Of a DNA stretch of 15,779 bases, positions 7,389 to 14,745 are shown in pieces. Within the stretch, counting starts at the first letter, position 1. The number at the start of each line of letters is the position of its first letter. Made by a program: the position numbers and the translations under genes. Source of the stretch: Elusimicrobiota bacterium (lineage in GTDB: Bacteria; Elusimicrobiota; Elusimicrobia; F11); contig JAKLIS010000008.1 in assembly GCA_022709485.1 (NCBI GenBank), forward strand, positions 1 to 15,779. The letters run 5' to 3'. The notes below the pieces were generated by a model. The model made no database searches and was not told where the DNA came from. It saw nothing but the letters and a program-made list of their open reading frames with translations.

Positions 7389-7421
7389 ATGATTCCACTC
7401 TCAAAATCATGCCTTCTATGA
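7389..7421 (+). CDS. Possible leaderless 10-codon leader ORF
   Basis: The first ATG of the predicted transcript encodes MIPLSKSCLL, and its TGA (7419-7421) overlaps the ATG at 7418 of the next gene as ATGA. It begins 6 nt after the TATAAT, at the expected 5' end of the RNA, so a leaderless start is plausible. Termination at the overlap would deliver ribosomes to the main gene, which has no ribosome site of its own. This is inferred from spacing only, and the peptide itself has no recognised role. Confidence 0.35.
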   Translation: MIPLSKSCLL

Positions 7422-9325
7422 CCACCCTTTTTTCATCCCGACAAGTATTTTCCGGATTCAAAAAATTACGCAACCGAATCGAAGATTTAAGTTTTAGAAA
7501 TTTTATTCTTCTCTCACCTTTTCTGTTGGCATATGCCTTGCGCGGAGCCAAAACCGGAATCACGCTTCTTCCTATTTTTCTTTTGACCGCGGGATTGTTT
7601 TTTTTCCTGAACCGCCGTCTTGAACCGCGGCCCGTGCCGGTCTCTGTTATATGGCCATTCGGCTTATTCCTTTTGTGGTGCTGGACGCCTTTAATCGGCA
7701 ACGCCCCGCTGGATCATCACCTTTATGGCTTTTGCAGGCTTATCCTTTATATTTTATTTGGACTCCTCATTTTTCAATTCGGAGAAGATTCTTTTAAAAA
7801 GTCTTTTCAAAATGCCGTGATGATTGCGGGCATTTTAGAGGGATTCTCGATTATTTTCAGAAGATTTTTCTTTAATACACCCCAATTTTCCGGATATCTG
7901 GGCAATTCTTTGTATTCAAGCCCTCTATTGATCGGGGCTTTTTCTGTTGCATTTAAAAGATCGTGGGAAAAAAATTGGCTGTCATCAAAAATGTGGACAA
8001 ATGCATTATTTGTTTTAATTCTTGCCGGTGCGGTGGTTTTAAATCAGTCCCGAGCGGGCTATCTGGCATTTGTGGTCGTCGCTCTTTTTATTCTTCCAAA
8101 AAAATATTTTTGGACAGGACTTTTCCTGACATTGATGGCGATCGTTTTTCTCGCTATCACTGAAAGTGATTTGATGCGCTTAATGGAATTGGATTCTAAC
8201 GGATTTCGGTCAACGATAGACCGGCTGACCATCTGGCGGACGACGATAGATGCTATCCTCGCGCGCCCCTTAATAGGGGTTGGTCTCGGAAATTTCGAGG
8301 AAGCTTATCTTCGTTTCCAACATCCGTCCGGAGAGTTGCTTCCATACGGAAGGTCTACTATTTTTGCCCACAATGGAATTCTCCAGGTGGCGGCAGAGGT
8401 GGGACTTCCGGGCATCATATTTTTATTATGGGGTTTTTCTATTCTTTTCAAACGATCCCTTCCGTCTTTGCTAATTGAAAAACCACTTGTCTCTATTTTG
8501 GCCGCGATTTCAATCCAAGGACTTTTTAATTACACGGTTTTCCTCCCGTTCAGCGGTCTTTTATTTGCCGGGGCAGTCTCGTGCATGACTTTTGAATCTG
8601 TTCCCAAAGAAAAGACGGTTTCAGCTTCATCAAGAGGAATTTGCCTTGCAGGTATCTTGCTGGGGATTCTTTCGCTTTTTTTGGTGAGCTATTCTGTTTC
8701 CCAATTTTTTCAAAATAGAAAATGGTTAAAACTGGCCGTCCAAAGTTGTCCCATACGATCGGAAGGATGGTATGAATACGCCTTGGAAAATCTCCGTCAA
8801 AAGAAAGATGGAACGCCTTTTTTGTTGCAAGCTATAAGATGGGGGAAGACCAATTCTTTTTATTGGCAAAGATTGGCTCTTGCGCTTATTAATTATCATC
8901 CGGATGAAGAAGCCAGAATAGATGAAAGTTTTAAACGGGCCCAAGCCCTATCGCCTGTTCACGCTCCATTTTTTTTGGAGGAAGGAATCTACCGAATTAA
9001 CAAGAGGGAGTGGGATAAGGCCGGTTGGCTTTTTGAAAAAGCGGCTGCCCTGGAACCACTCGCCCCGGCTCCCCATTTTGGGTTGGCAGTGAGTTATTTA
9101 AGACAAATGGATTATGTCTCTGCAAATAAAGAGCTTGATTCTGCTCGTCGCCTCAAAAAAGGTCAGCGCGTACTTGAAAAAGACGGTCAGTTTAGAGCTC
9201 TAATACAAACTGCGTATGGAAATTCGCTGTTTGGCATTAGTGAAGTTATGCTAGACCAAATTGAATTGGAAATAATAAAAGCCGGCCGGCAAAAGACTCT
9301 TAACTCTCCGCAGGTCTCTCCGTAG
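7418..9325 (+). CDS. O-antigen ligase/polymerase-like membrane protein (Wzy_C) with TPR tail
   Basis: A 635-residue protein with about 10-12 membrane helices over the first 430 residues, then a soluble region with TPR-like helices (about 460-620). Wzy_C features are LNQSRAGYLAF (about 208), a long periplasmic loop containing RLTIWRTTIDAILARPLIG and VGLGNFEEAY (about 269-297), and AHNGILQVAAEVGLPG (about 317-332). The conserved Arg and His are those used by WaaL/Wzy proteins to move undecaprenyl-linked glycans. It could join O-antigen to lipid A core, polymerise a glycan, or glycosylate a protein (PglL-like); sequence alone does not decide. The start at 7418 is preferred for its ATGA overlap with the leader ORF; ATG at 7409 is the alternative. 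The gene is divergent from the SGNH and GT-C genes, which suggests one surface-glycan locus. Confidence 0.85.
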   Translation: MTTLFSSRQVFSGFKKLRNRIEDLSFRNFILLSPFLLAYALRGAKTGITLLPIFLLTAGLFFFLNRRLEPRPVPVSVIWPFGLFLLWCWTPLIGNAPLDHHLYGFCRLILYILFGLLIFQFGEDSFKKSFQNAVMIAGILEGFSIIFRRFFFNTPQFSGYLGNSLYSSPLLIGAFSVAFKRSWEKNWLSSKMWTNALFVLILAGAVVLNQSRAGYLAFVVVALFILPKKYFWTGLFLTLMAIVFLAITESDLMRLMELDSNGFRSTIDRLTIWRTTIDAILARPLIGVGLGNFEEAYLRFQHPSGELLPYGRSTIFAHNGILQVAAEVGLPGIIFLLWGFSILFKRSLPSLLIEKPLVSILAAISIQGLFNYTVFLPFSGLLFAGAVSCMTFESVPKEKTVSASSRGICLAGILLGILSLFLVSYSVSQFFQNRKWLKLAVQSCPIRSEGWYEYALENLRQKKDGTPFLLQAIRWGKTNSFYWQRLALALINYHPDEEARIDESFKRAQALSPVHAPFFLEEGIYRINKREWDKAGWLFEKAAALEPLAPAPHFGLAVSYLRQMDYVSANKELDSARRLKKGQRVLEKDGQFRALIQTAYGNSLFGISEVMLDQIELEIIKAGRQKTLNSPQVSP

Positions 9326-9329
9326 AAAG

Positions 9330-9368
9330 TTGACAGCCATGTTAATATATCTGCCTAGACAGATATAT
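9330..9368 (+). promoter_or_regulatory. ars operon promoter and ArsR operator overlapping the arsR start codon
   Basis: TTGACA at 9330-9335 is a perfect -35 element. The -10 is not clear: the expected place falls inside a 24-bp palindrome (9345-9368) with arms ATATATCTG and CAGATATAT around CCTAGA. Only one base pair of the twelve (9354/9359) is mismatched. The right arm runs into the ATG at 9367. ArsR-family repressors bind such imperfect palindromes, so repressor bound here would block both promoter and start codon. TGTTAATAT at 9340-9348 could act as an extended -10 from another start. Confidence 0.7.
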
Positions 9369-9732
9369 GAACGAGAAAAAACTGAATCTCCTATTCAAAG
9401 CCTTCGCGGATCCGAACCGCCTGAGAATATTGCATATCCTCACTCACGGCGAGCGGTGCGTCTGCGATCTCATGGCCGTTTTAAAGATGGGTCAATCCAA
9501 AGTGTCCCGGCATCTGGCATTCCTTCGCCGGGCGGAGCTCGTGAAGGCGCGGCGGGAGGGTTTGTGGATTCACTATTCCTTGAAAAAAGCCGGGTCCGCT
9601 GCGCATAAGAAGCTCCTCGCTTGTCTGGCCAGTTGTTTGGACGCCCCCGTCTTTGGCCGGGACATGGACTTTTTAGAAAAACTGGCGAAAAATAAAAAAG
9701 ACCTCAGAGAAAAAAAGGGATGCTCAATATGA
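9367..9732 (+). CDS. arsR: ArsR-family arsenite-responsive repressor
   Basis: A 121-residue winged-helix repressor, the usual ArsR length. The DNA-binding region covers about 25-75: the recognition helix SKVSRHLAFLRRAELV is followed by the wing ARREGLWIHYSL. The metal site resembles the E. coli ArsR type: CVCDL places Cys31 and Cys33 in helix 3. C-terminal cysteines at 86, 90 and 119 may add a third ligand; which one binds is unknown. Arsenite or methylarsenite should release it from the palindrome over its own start codon. The gene lacks a Shine-Dalgarno. It starts 41 bases after the O-antigen-ligase-like stop and overlaps the next gene as ATGA at 9729-9732. Confidence 0.93.
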   Translation: MNEKKLNLLFKAFADPNRLRILHILTHGERCVCDLMAVLKMGQSKVSRHLAFLRRAELVKARREGLWIHYSLKKAGSAAHKKLLACLASCLDAPVFGRDMDFLEKLAKNKKDLREKKGCSI

Positions 9733-10955
9733 GCCCCAAAGTTTTATTTGTCTGTGTTGAAAATTCATGCCGGAGCCAGATGGCGGAGGGGTTCGCCCGC
9801 CTTCATGGAGACAATGTGGTTGAGGCATGGAGCGCGGGCTCAAAGCCCAGCGGAAAAATAAACGATACAGCCGTCCAGGTTATGAAAGAAAGAGGCGTGG
9901 ATTTGACCCGGCAATCCTCCAAGGGCCTTCCGGATCTTCCGAAGGTGAAATGGGACTATGTATTCACAATGGGGTGCGGGGACGCCTGCCCCACCCTACC
10001 GGCCAAATTGAGAGAAGATTGGGCCATTCCAGATCCCAAAAATCTCTCCACCGATGAATTTCGACAAGTGCGCGACCAGATCGAGAAAAAAATATTGGAT
10101 TTAATTCGCGAAATTAAAGGAGCCCCCCACGTTGACCAAACGAAAGAAAAAGTAAAAGAATTTGTCCGTGACCGATACGCAAAAATTGCCGGAGGGAAAA
10201 AACAGTCCTGTTGCGGGACAAAAGAAGATTCCTGTTGCGGGACAAAAGAAGATTCCTGTTGCGGCTCCCAAAACACAGAAACGTGTTGCTCTGATTCCAA
10301 ATCACTTGGCTATTCGGTTGAAGAGTTGAAAGACGCCCCGGAGGGCGCCGATTTGGGTTTGGGCTGCGGGAATCCTCAAGCCATCGCCAACCTAAAGGCC
10401 GGCGAAGTTGTTTTGGATCTGGGGAGCGGCGCCGGGATTGATTGCTTTTTAGCGGCGAAGCGGGTTGGAGCCCAGGGTCATGTCATAGGTATTGATATGA
10501 CCCATGAGATGCTCTCCAAAGCCCGCGAGAACGCCAAGAAAGGAAACTTCCCCAACACGGAATTCCGGCTGGGGGAAATTGAGCACCTGCCAGTGGCCGA
10601 CAACTCAGTGGATGTCATTATTTCCAATTGCGTGGTCAATCTTTCGCCGGACAAACCACAGGTTTTCAAAGAAGCGTTTCGAGTTCTTAAATCGGGAGGA
10701 CGGTTGGCTATTTCCGATGTAGTGGCAACGGCGGCTTTGCCGGAGGACGCAAAAAAGGATCTGGCCCTTTACGCCGGTTGCATGGCGGGCGCGGTGGCGA
10801 TCCCGGAACTGGAGGCCATGCTCGCCTCGGCCGGATTTAAAGACGTCCGCATCCAACCGAAAGATTCCAGCCGCGAGTTTATTCGTGATTGGGCGCCGGG
10901 AAGGAAAATTGAAGATTATGTGGTCTCCGCCAACATCACGGGGCGAAAGGCGTGA
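9729..10955 (+). CDS. arsC-arsM: ArsC-ArsM fusion: arsenate reductase joined to arsenite S-adenosylmethionine methyltransferase
   Basis: One uninterrupted 408-residue frame holds two enzymes. Residues 1-132 are a low-molecular-weight-phosphatase type ArsC: CVENSCR gives the CX5R arsenate site (Cys9, Arg15), TMGCGDACP gives the resolving pair Cys83 and Cys87, and PDP (101-103) supplies the acid. Residues about 138-408 are ArsM: the [17 protein letters not shown] start, SAM motif [10 protein letters not shown] (230-239), and the three conserved arsenic-binding cysteines Cys213 (GLGCGNP), Cys301 (NCVVNLSP) and Cys351 (YAGCMAGA). Between them, 160-187 contains four Cys-Cys pairs. The fusion would hand reduced arsenic directly to methylation. 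The start at 9729 is chosen for its ATGA overlap with arsR; ATG at 9720 adds three residues. It overlaps acr3 by 4 bases (GTGA). Confidence 0.93.
   Translation: MSPKVLFVCVENSCRSQMAEGFARLHGDNVVEAWSAGSKPSGKINDTAVQVMKERGVDLTRQSSKGLPDLPKVKWDYVFTMGCGDACPTLPAKLREDWAIPDPKNLSTDEFRQVRDQIEKKILDLIREIKGAPHVDQTKEKVKEFVRDRYAKIAGGKKQSCCGTKEDSCCGTKEDSCCGSQNTETCCSDSKSLGYSVEELKDAPEGADLGLGCGNPQAIANLKAGEVVLDLGSGAGIDCFLAAKRVGAQGHVIGIDMTHEMLSKARENAKKGNFPNTEFRLGEIEHLPVADNSVDVIISNCVVNLSPDKPQVFKEAFRVLKSGGRLAISDVVATAALPEDAKKDLALYAGCMAGAVAIPELEAMLASAGFKDVRIQPKDSSREFIRDWAPGRKIEDYVVSANITGRKA
10206..10270 (+). repeat. 24-bp in-frame tandem repeat in the ArsC-ArsM linker
   Basis: The unit beginning TCCTGTTGCGGGACAAAAGA starts at 10206, 10230 and 10254. 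The first two copies are identical over 24 bases and the third is partial. Each encodes SCCGTKED. Because 24 is a multiple of three, changes in copy number would alter the number of Cys-Cys-Gly motifs without breaking the frame. Fresh identity at the DNA level suggests recent slippage. Confidence 0.9.
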
Positions 10956-12013
10956 TTAAAAAACTTTCTTGCATCGATCGGTATCTCACCGCCTGGATAT
11001 TGGGGGCGATGCTTTTGGGAGTGGGGCTCGGATATTTTTTCCCCGGAATCCCTTCGTTTGTCAACCAATTCCAGGCGGGCGCCACCAATATCCCGATTGC
11101 GGTGGGTCTTATTCTCATGATGTATCCGCCGCTCGCCAAAGTGAAATATGAAGAACTGGGAGACGTGTTTCGCAACAAGAAGGTCCTGGGACTTTCGCTT
11201 CTGCAGAATTGGGTGATTGGCCCATTGCTCATGTTTGGCCTGGCGGTTATTTTCCTCAAATATTATCCGGATTACATGGTGGGGCTCATCATGATAGGGC
11301 TCGCCCGATGCATCGCGATGGTGATTGTATGGAATGATCTGGCCAAAGGGGACACGGAATACGCGGCGGGACTGGTGGCCTTTAACAGCATTTTCCAAGT
11401 TCTTTTCTATAGTTTTTACGCTTACCTTTTAATTACAGTGATGTTGCCGCTTGTGGGGCTTTCGGGATCTGTGGTTAAAGTGAGCATGGGGCAAATCGCT
11501 CAAAGCGTTTTCATTTATCTTGGCATTCCATTCATTGCGGGCATGGTCACGCGGTTTTGGCTCATCAAATCAAAGGGGAAACAGTGGTATGAAAAATCCT
11601 TTGTGCCGGTCATTAGCCCTCTCACGCTCATTTCTCTATTGTTTACCATCGTGGTGATGTTCAGTTTGAAGGGCGAAATGATTGTGCGGATACCGTTTGA
11701 CGTGGTTCGGATCGCCCTCCCTCTGCTTATTTATTTTGTGGTCATGTTTCTGGTGAGCTTTTTCATGGCTAAGAAAATGGGGGCCGATTATAAGAAGACC
11801 GCCACCCTTTCATTTACCGCCGCGAGCAACAATTTTGAGCTGGCGATCGCGGTGGCCGTGGCGGTTTTTGGAATTAATTCCGGCCAGGCATTCGCGGCTG
11901 TCATTGGTCCTTTGGTGGAGGTTCCGGCTCTCATTGGGCTCGTGAACGTGTCGCTTTATTTCAAACGGCGGTATTTTGACCTGCCGGCCGCGGAAAAATC
12001 CGCTTCTATATAG
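10952..12013 (+). CDS. acr3: Acr3-type arsenite efflux permease
   Basis: A 353-residue inner-membrane protein of the Acr3 (ArsB3/BASS superfamily) type with about ten helices, normal in length. It exports arsenite, probably against protons. Family landmarks are [13 protein letters not shown] (52-64), [13 protein letters not shown] (83-95), [19 protein letters not shown] (117-134) carrying the essential Cys120, [15 protein letters not shown], and [12 protein letters not shown] with Glu323. These match the catalytic Cys and Glu described for Acr3. The start is GTG at 10952, overlapping the arsC-arsM stop as GTGA; there is no strong ribosome site, so translation is probably coupled. Confidence 0.95.
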   Translation: MIKKLSCIDRYLTAWILGAMLLGVGLGYFFPGIPSFVNQFQAGATNIPIAVGLILMMYPPLAKVKYEELGDVFRNKKVLGLSLLQNWVIGPLLMFGLAVIFLKYYPDYMVGLIMIGLARCIAMVIVWNDLAKGDTEYAAGLVAFNSIFQVLFYSFYAYLLITVMLPLVGLSGSVVKVSMGQIAQSVFIYLGIPFIAGMVTRFWLIKSKGKQWYEKSFVPVISPLTLISLLFTIVVMFSLKGEMIVRIPFDVVRIALPLLIYFVVMFLVSFFMAKKMGADYKKTATLSFTAASNNFELAIAVAVAVFGINSGQAFAAVIGPLVEVPALIGLVNVSLYFKRRYFDLPAAEKSASI

Positions 12014-12034
12014 AAACCGGGGGGCTTTAAGTTT

Positions 12035-13330
12035 ATGGATTGGAAAAAAGAATGGAAAATTCTGGCCGTGATGGGGGGGATATTCCTCGTTTGTTTTTAT
12101 CTTCCAGTCGGGTCATTAAGATTTGACAGCGCGGTTTTGGAATCTTTTCATCTCGTGAAATGGTACGCGCGGGAACATGTCCTTCTCTGTCTCATTCCCG
12201 CTTTTTTTATCGCGGGGGCGATTTCTGTCTTTATCCAAAAGGAATCGGTCATGAAATATTTGGGGGCCAAAGCCAATAAAGTGATGGCGTATGGAGTCGC
12301 CTCAGTTTCCGGGACGATATTGGCTGTTTGCTCATGCACGGTGCTTCCTCTTTTCGCGGGGATCTATAAAATGGGTGCGGGATTGGGGCCGGCGAGCGCG
12401 TTTTTATATTCGGGTCCCGCCATCAACGTCCTGGCCATATTTCTCACGGCTCGCGTACTGGGGCTGGAAATGGGGCTGGCGAGGGTGATTGGCGCGGTGG
12501 CTTTCAGTATTCTCGTGGGGCTTCTGATGCATTTCATTTTTCGAAAAGAAGAAAAAGCCCGCTTGGAAGCGCAAGCTTTTCCGGCCGCCTCTCCCTCCCG
12601 GCCCCTTTGGCAAAACACGGTCTTTTTGGGGACGCTCGTGGCCATTCTTATTTTTGCCAATTGGGGACGGCCCGAAGAATTCCGAGGACCCTGGTTTGCG
12701 ATTTTTTCGGCCAAGTGGAAACTCACGGGCCTTTCATCCGCCTTTCTGGGATGGATTTTGGTCCATTGGTTTGGATTAAGGCTCTGGAAAATGGGGGCGG
12801 TGGCTGTTCCGGTGGCCCTTTTGGCGCTTGTATTTCGGCGAGAGCCCTTGATTGGTTTTGGCGCCGGGATTATCGGACTCTCTTTTTTAACCAGCCGCGA
12901 ATCAGGCGAGTTGGGAGAATGGTTTCACGCGTCGTGGGATTTTGCCAAACAAATAGCCCCTCTTTTGCTTATTGGGATTTTGGCGGCAGGCCTCCTTTTG
13001 GGAAGACCCGGACATGAAGGGCTCATCCCTTCCTCATGGATTACAAAGGCGGTTGGGGGGAATTCTCTCTGGGCTAATTTCCTGGCTTCCTTTTTAGGGG
13101 CGCTTATGTATTTTGCCACACTCACTGAAATTCCGATTCTGCACGGGCTTATGGGAAGCGGAATGGGAAAAGGCCCCGCATTGGCCCTCCTTTTGGCGGG
13201 GCCGGCGCTTTCTTTGCCGTCCATGTTGGTGTTAAGGAGCATTTTAGGGACAAAGAAGACCGCTGTTTTTGTCTCAATAGTGGTACTCATGGCGACATTC
13301 ACGGGATTTTTTTATGGAGTGATTTTCTAA
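12035..13330 (+). CDS. arsP: ArsP-like permease (DUF318), probable methylarsenite exporter
   Basis: A 431-residue membrane protein of the DUF318/permease family that includes ArsP, the exporter of trivalent organoarsenicals such as methylarsenite and reduced roxarsone. The first half has IAGAISVFIQKESVMKYLG, then CSCTVLPLFAGIYKMGAG (Cys99, Cys101) and SAFLYSGPAINVLAIF. The second half repeats the theme with MYFATLTEIPILHGL and ALLLAGPALSLPSMLVL, an inverted two-part layout. It is longer than the roughly 315-residue Campylobacter ArsP, with extra central helices (about 195-290). It follows acr3 by 21 bases and has a G-rich ribosome site. Having ArsM upstream gives a clear substrate source. Other DUF318 members have unknown substrates, so export of methylarsenite is inferred. 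Confidence 0.82.
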   Translation: MDWKKEWKILAVMGGIFLVCFYLPVGSLRFDSAVLESFHLVKWYAREHVLLCLIPAFFIAGAISVFIQKESVMKYLGAKANKVMAYGVASVSGTILAVCSCTVLPLFAGIYKMGAGLGPASAFLYSGPAINVLAIFLTARVLGLEMGLARVIGAVAFSILVGLLMHFIFRKEEKARLEAQAFPAASPSRPLWQNTVFLGTLVAILIFANWGRPEEFRGPWFAIFSAKWKLTGLSSAFLGWILVHWFGLRLWKMGAVAVPVALLALVFRREPLIGFGAGIIGLSFLTSRESGELGEWFHASWDFAKQIAPLLLIGILAAGLLLGRPGHEGLIPSSWITKAVGGNSLWANFLASFLGALMYFATLTEIPILHGLMGSGMGKGPALALLLAGPALSLPSMLVLRSILGTKKTAVFVSIVVLMATFTGFFYGVIF

Positions 13331-13345
13331 CGAAGGAGAACTCGA

Positions 13346-13582
13346 ATGACCAAAAAAATTCAGATTCTGGGATCAGGCTGTCCCAAATGCAAAAAGCTCG
13401 CCGAAGCAGCCGAGACCGCCGCGAAAGAGAGTGGAATTCCATACCAACTTGAGAAGGTAACCGACATTCAGAAAATTATGGAATTTGGCGTTATGATGAC
13501 CCCGGCCCTGGTGGTGGACGGCCAAGTGAAAATAATGGGCCAGGTGCCGACGCCTGATCAAATAAAACCGTTATTGAAATAA
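13346..13582 (+). CDS. arsE: ArsE-like small thioredoxin (CPKC)
   Basis: A 78-residue cytosolic thioredoxin/glutaredoxin-like protein of the redox-active disulfide protein 2 type. The active site GSGCPKCKKL has Cys12 and Cys15. MMTPALVVDGQV carries the expected cis-Pro near residue 52. AAGGAG lies 7-8 nt before the ATG. There is no signal peptide, so it stays in the cytoplasm. In the known arsEFG set, ArsE with ArsF is assigned to reduction of nitro groups of trivalent nitroaromatic arsenicals. The CXXC could equally feed electrons to the CcdA-like ArsG two genes downstream. The symbol rests on family match plus gene order. Confidence 0.8.
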   Translation: MTKKIQILGSGCPKCKKLAEAAETAAKESGIPYQLEKVTDIQKIMEFGVMMTPALVVDGQVKIMGQVPTPDQIKPLLK

Positions 13583-13591
13583 GGGGGAAAC

Positions 13592-14056
13592 ATGAAACAA
13601 AAATGCGCGCAAATTAAAAAAACCTGGCTGTCCATTTTGGTCTTTTCTTTATTTTTTGGCACCTCGTTTTTAAACGCCGACGTCAAGAAATTAACCACCG
13701 CGAAACCCGGCAAGGAAGATCATAAAGTGGTCGTTTATTATTTTCATGGGAACGCCCGGTGCTTTTCATGCAAAAAAATTGAGGCATTCACCGCCGAATC
13801 AATGGAAACATTTTTCAAGGAAGATTTAAAAAATAAACGCGTCGAATTTCAGGTTATCAACGTGGACAAAAAAGAAAACGCGCACTTTATTCAAGATTAC
13901 CAGCTCTACACCAAGTCCGTGATCGTGGCGGACATAGTGAAGGAAAAACAAATCCGTTGGAAGAATCTCGCTAAAATCTGGGAATTTCTTTCCGACAAAG
14001 AATCATTCGCAGCGTATATTAAAGAAGAGATCGCCGCCTACCAAAAGGAAAGTTAA
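13592..14056 (+). CDS. arsF: ArsF-like exported thioredoxin-fold protein (CFSC)
   Basis: A 154-residue protein with an N-terminal signal peptide (basic MKQKCAQIKK, hydrophobic 11-27, likely cut after LNA at 29), so it acts in the periplasm or on the membrane. The thioredoxin-like part has VVVYYFHGNARCFSCKKIE with Cys57 and Cys60. Downstream, where thioredoxins keep the cis-proline, the sequence reads YTKSVIVAD, with Ser in place of Pro. Known ArsF is paired with ArsE in nitroaromatic arsenical reduction. An exported CXXC protein next to a CcdA-like protein also fits the end of a trans-membrane electron relay. It follows arsE by 9 bases with GGGGG before the ATG, and its stop overlaps the arsG start (TAATG). 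Confidence 0.8.
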   Translation: MKQKCAQIKKTWLSILVFSLFFGTSFLNADVKKLTTAKPGKEDHKVVVYYFHGNARCFSCKKIEAFTAESMETFFKEDLKNKRVEFQVINVDKKENAHFIQDYQLYTKSVIVADIVKEKQIRWKNLAKIWEFLSDKESFAAYIKEEIAAYQKES

Positions 14057-14745
14057 TGGGATTTGTCATGGCCGCGCTCGCCGCTGTTTGGCTGGGGATA
14101 TTGACTTCAATGAGCCCCTGTCCCTTAGCCACCAACATCGCCGCGATTTCATTTATCGGCCGCCGCTTAGGAAATGTCCGGTTCATCCTTTTATCCGGTT
14201 TTTTATACGCCGCCGGCCGAACGCTGGCGTATGTGGGGCTGGGGATAATGCTCCTTTCGGGAATGTTGGCCGTTCCGGGGGTGGCGCTGGGTTTGCAAAA
14301 ACACATGAATATCATCCTCGGGCCTTTATTGATGATCGCCGGCGTTTTGGTTCTGGGGGTCATCCCCCTCAATATTTCTTTTTCGAAGTTAATCGTCTAT
14401 CTCCAAAATAAAGCGGACTCCTTGGGCCTGGGAGGTGCGTTTGTTTTGGGAATCCTTTTCGCGTTATCTTTCTGCCCTGTCTCGGCGGGGCTTTATTTCG
14501 GCAGTCTGATACCTCTTTCAATGACCCAGGGTTCGAAAATCATTTTTCCAGGCCTTTTTGGAATCGGAACGGCCATCCCAGTAATAGGTTTTGCCTTCGT
14601 TCTCTCTTTCGGCGCAAATACGATCAGCCGATGGTTTAACGCCGCCACCCAGTTCGAAAAATGGGCCCGCTGGGTCACCGCTACCATCTTCATGGGGGTC
14701 GGATTTTATTTCACCTGGGCCTATATTTTTAAATCCGGCAGGTAA
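14056..14745 (+). CDS. arsG: ArsG-like CcdA/DsbD-type membrane protein
   Basis: A 229-residue protein with about six membrane helices, the size of CcdA. SMSPCPLATNIAAI (Cys22) and ALSFCPVSAGLYFGS (Cys140) are the paired Cys-Pro motifs that CcdA and the DsbD core use to pass electrons through the membrane. In the described arsEFG operon, ArsG is called an efflux permease for aromatic arsenicals after nitro reduction. Conserved redox cysteines suggest either thiol transfer between ArsE and ArsF, or use of the Cys pair to bind trivalent arsenic. The ATG shares one base with the arsF stop, which implies tight coupling. It is the last gene of the operon; no clear U-tract terminator was seen after it. 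Confidence 0.82.
   Translation: MGFVMAALAAVWLGILTSMSPCPLATNIAAISFIGRRLGNVRFILLSGFLYAAGRTLAYVGLGIMLLSGMLAVPGVALGLQKHMNIILGPLLMIAGVLVLGVIPLNISFSKLIVYLQNKADSLGLGGAFVLGILFALSFCPVSAGLYFGSLIPLSMTQGSKIIFPGLFGIGTAIPVIGFAFVLSFGANTISRWFNAATQFEKWARWVTATIFMGVGFYFTWAYIFKSGR

Noticed and set aside
9326..9366. Terminator between the O-antigen-ligase-like gene and arsR
   Set aside because: The only strong palindrome (9345-9368) has no U-tract and fits an ArsR operator much better.
10114..10305. Minus-strand frame with repeated LLLSRNRN peptide
   Set aside because: It is the complement of the 24-bp repeat encoding SCCGTKED in the ArsC-ArsM linker.
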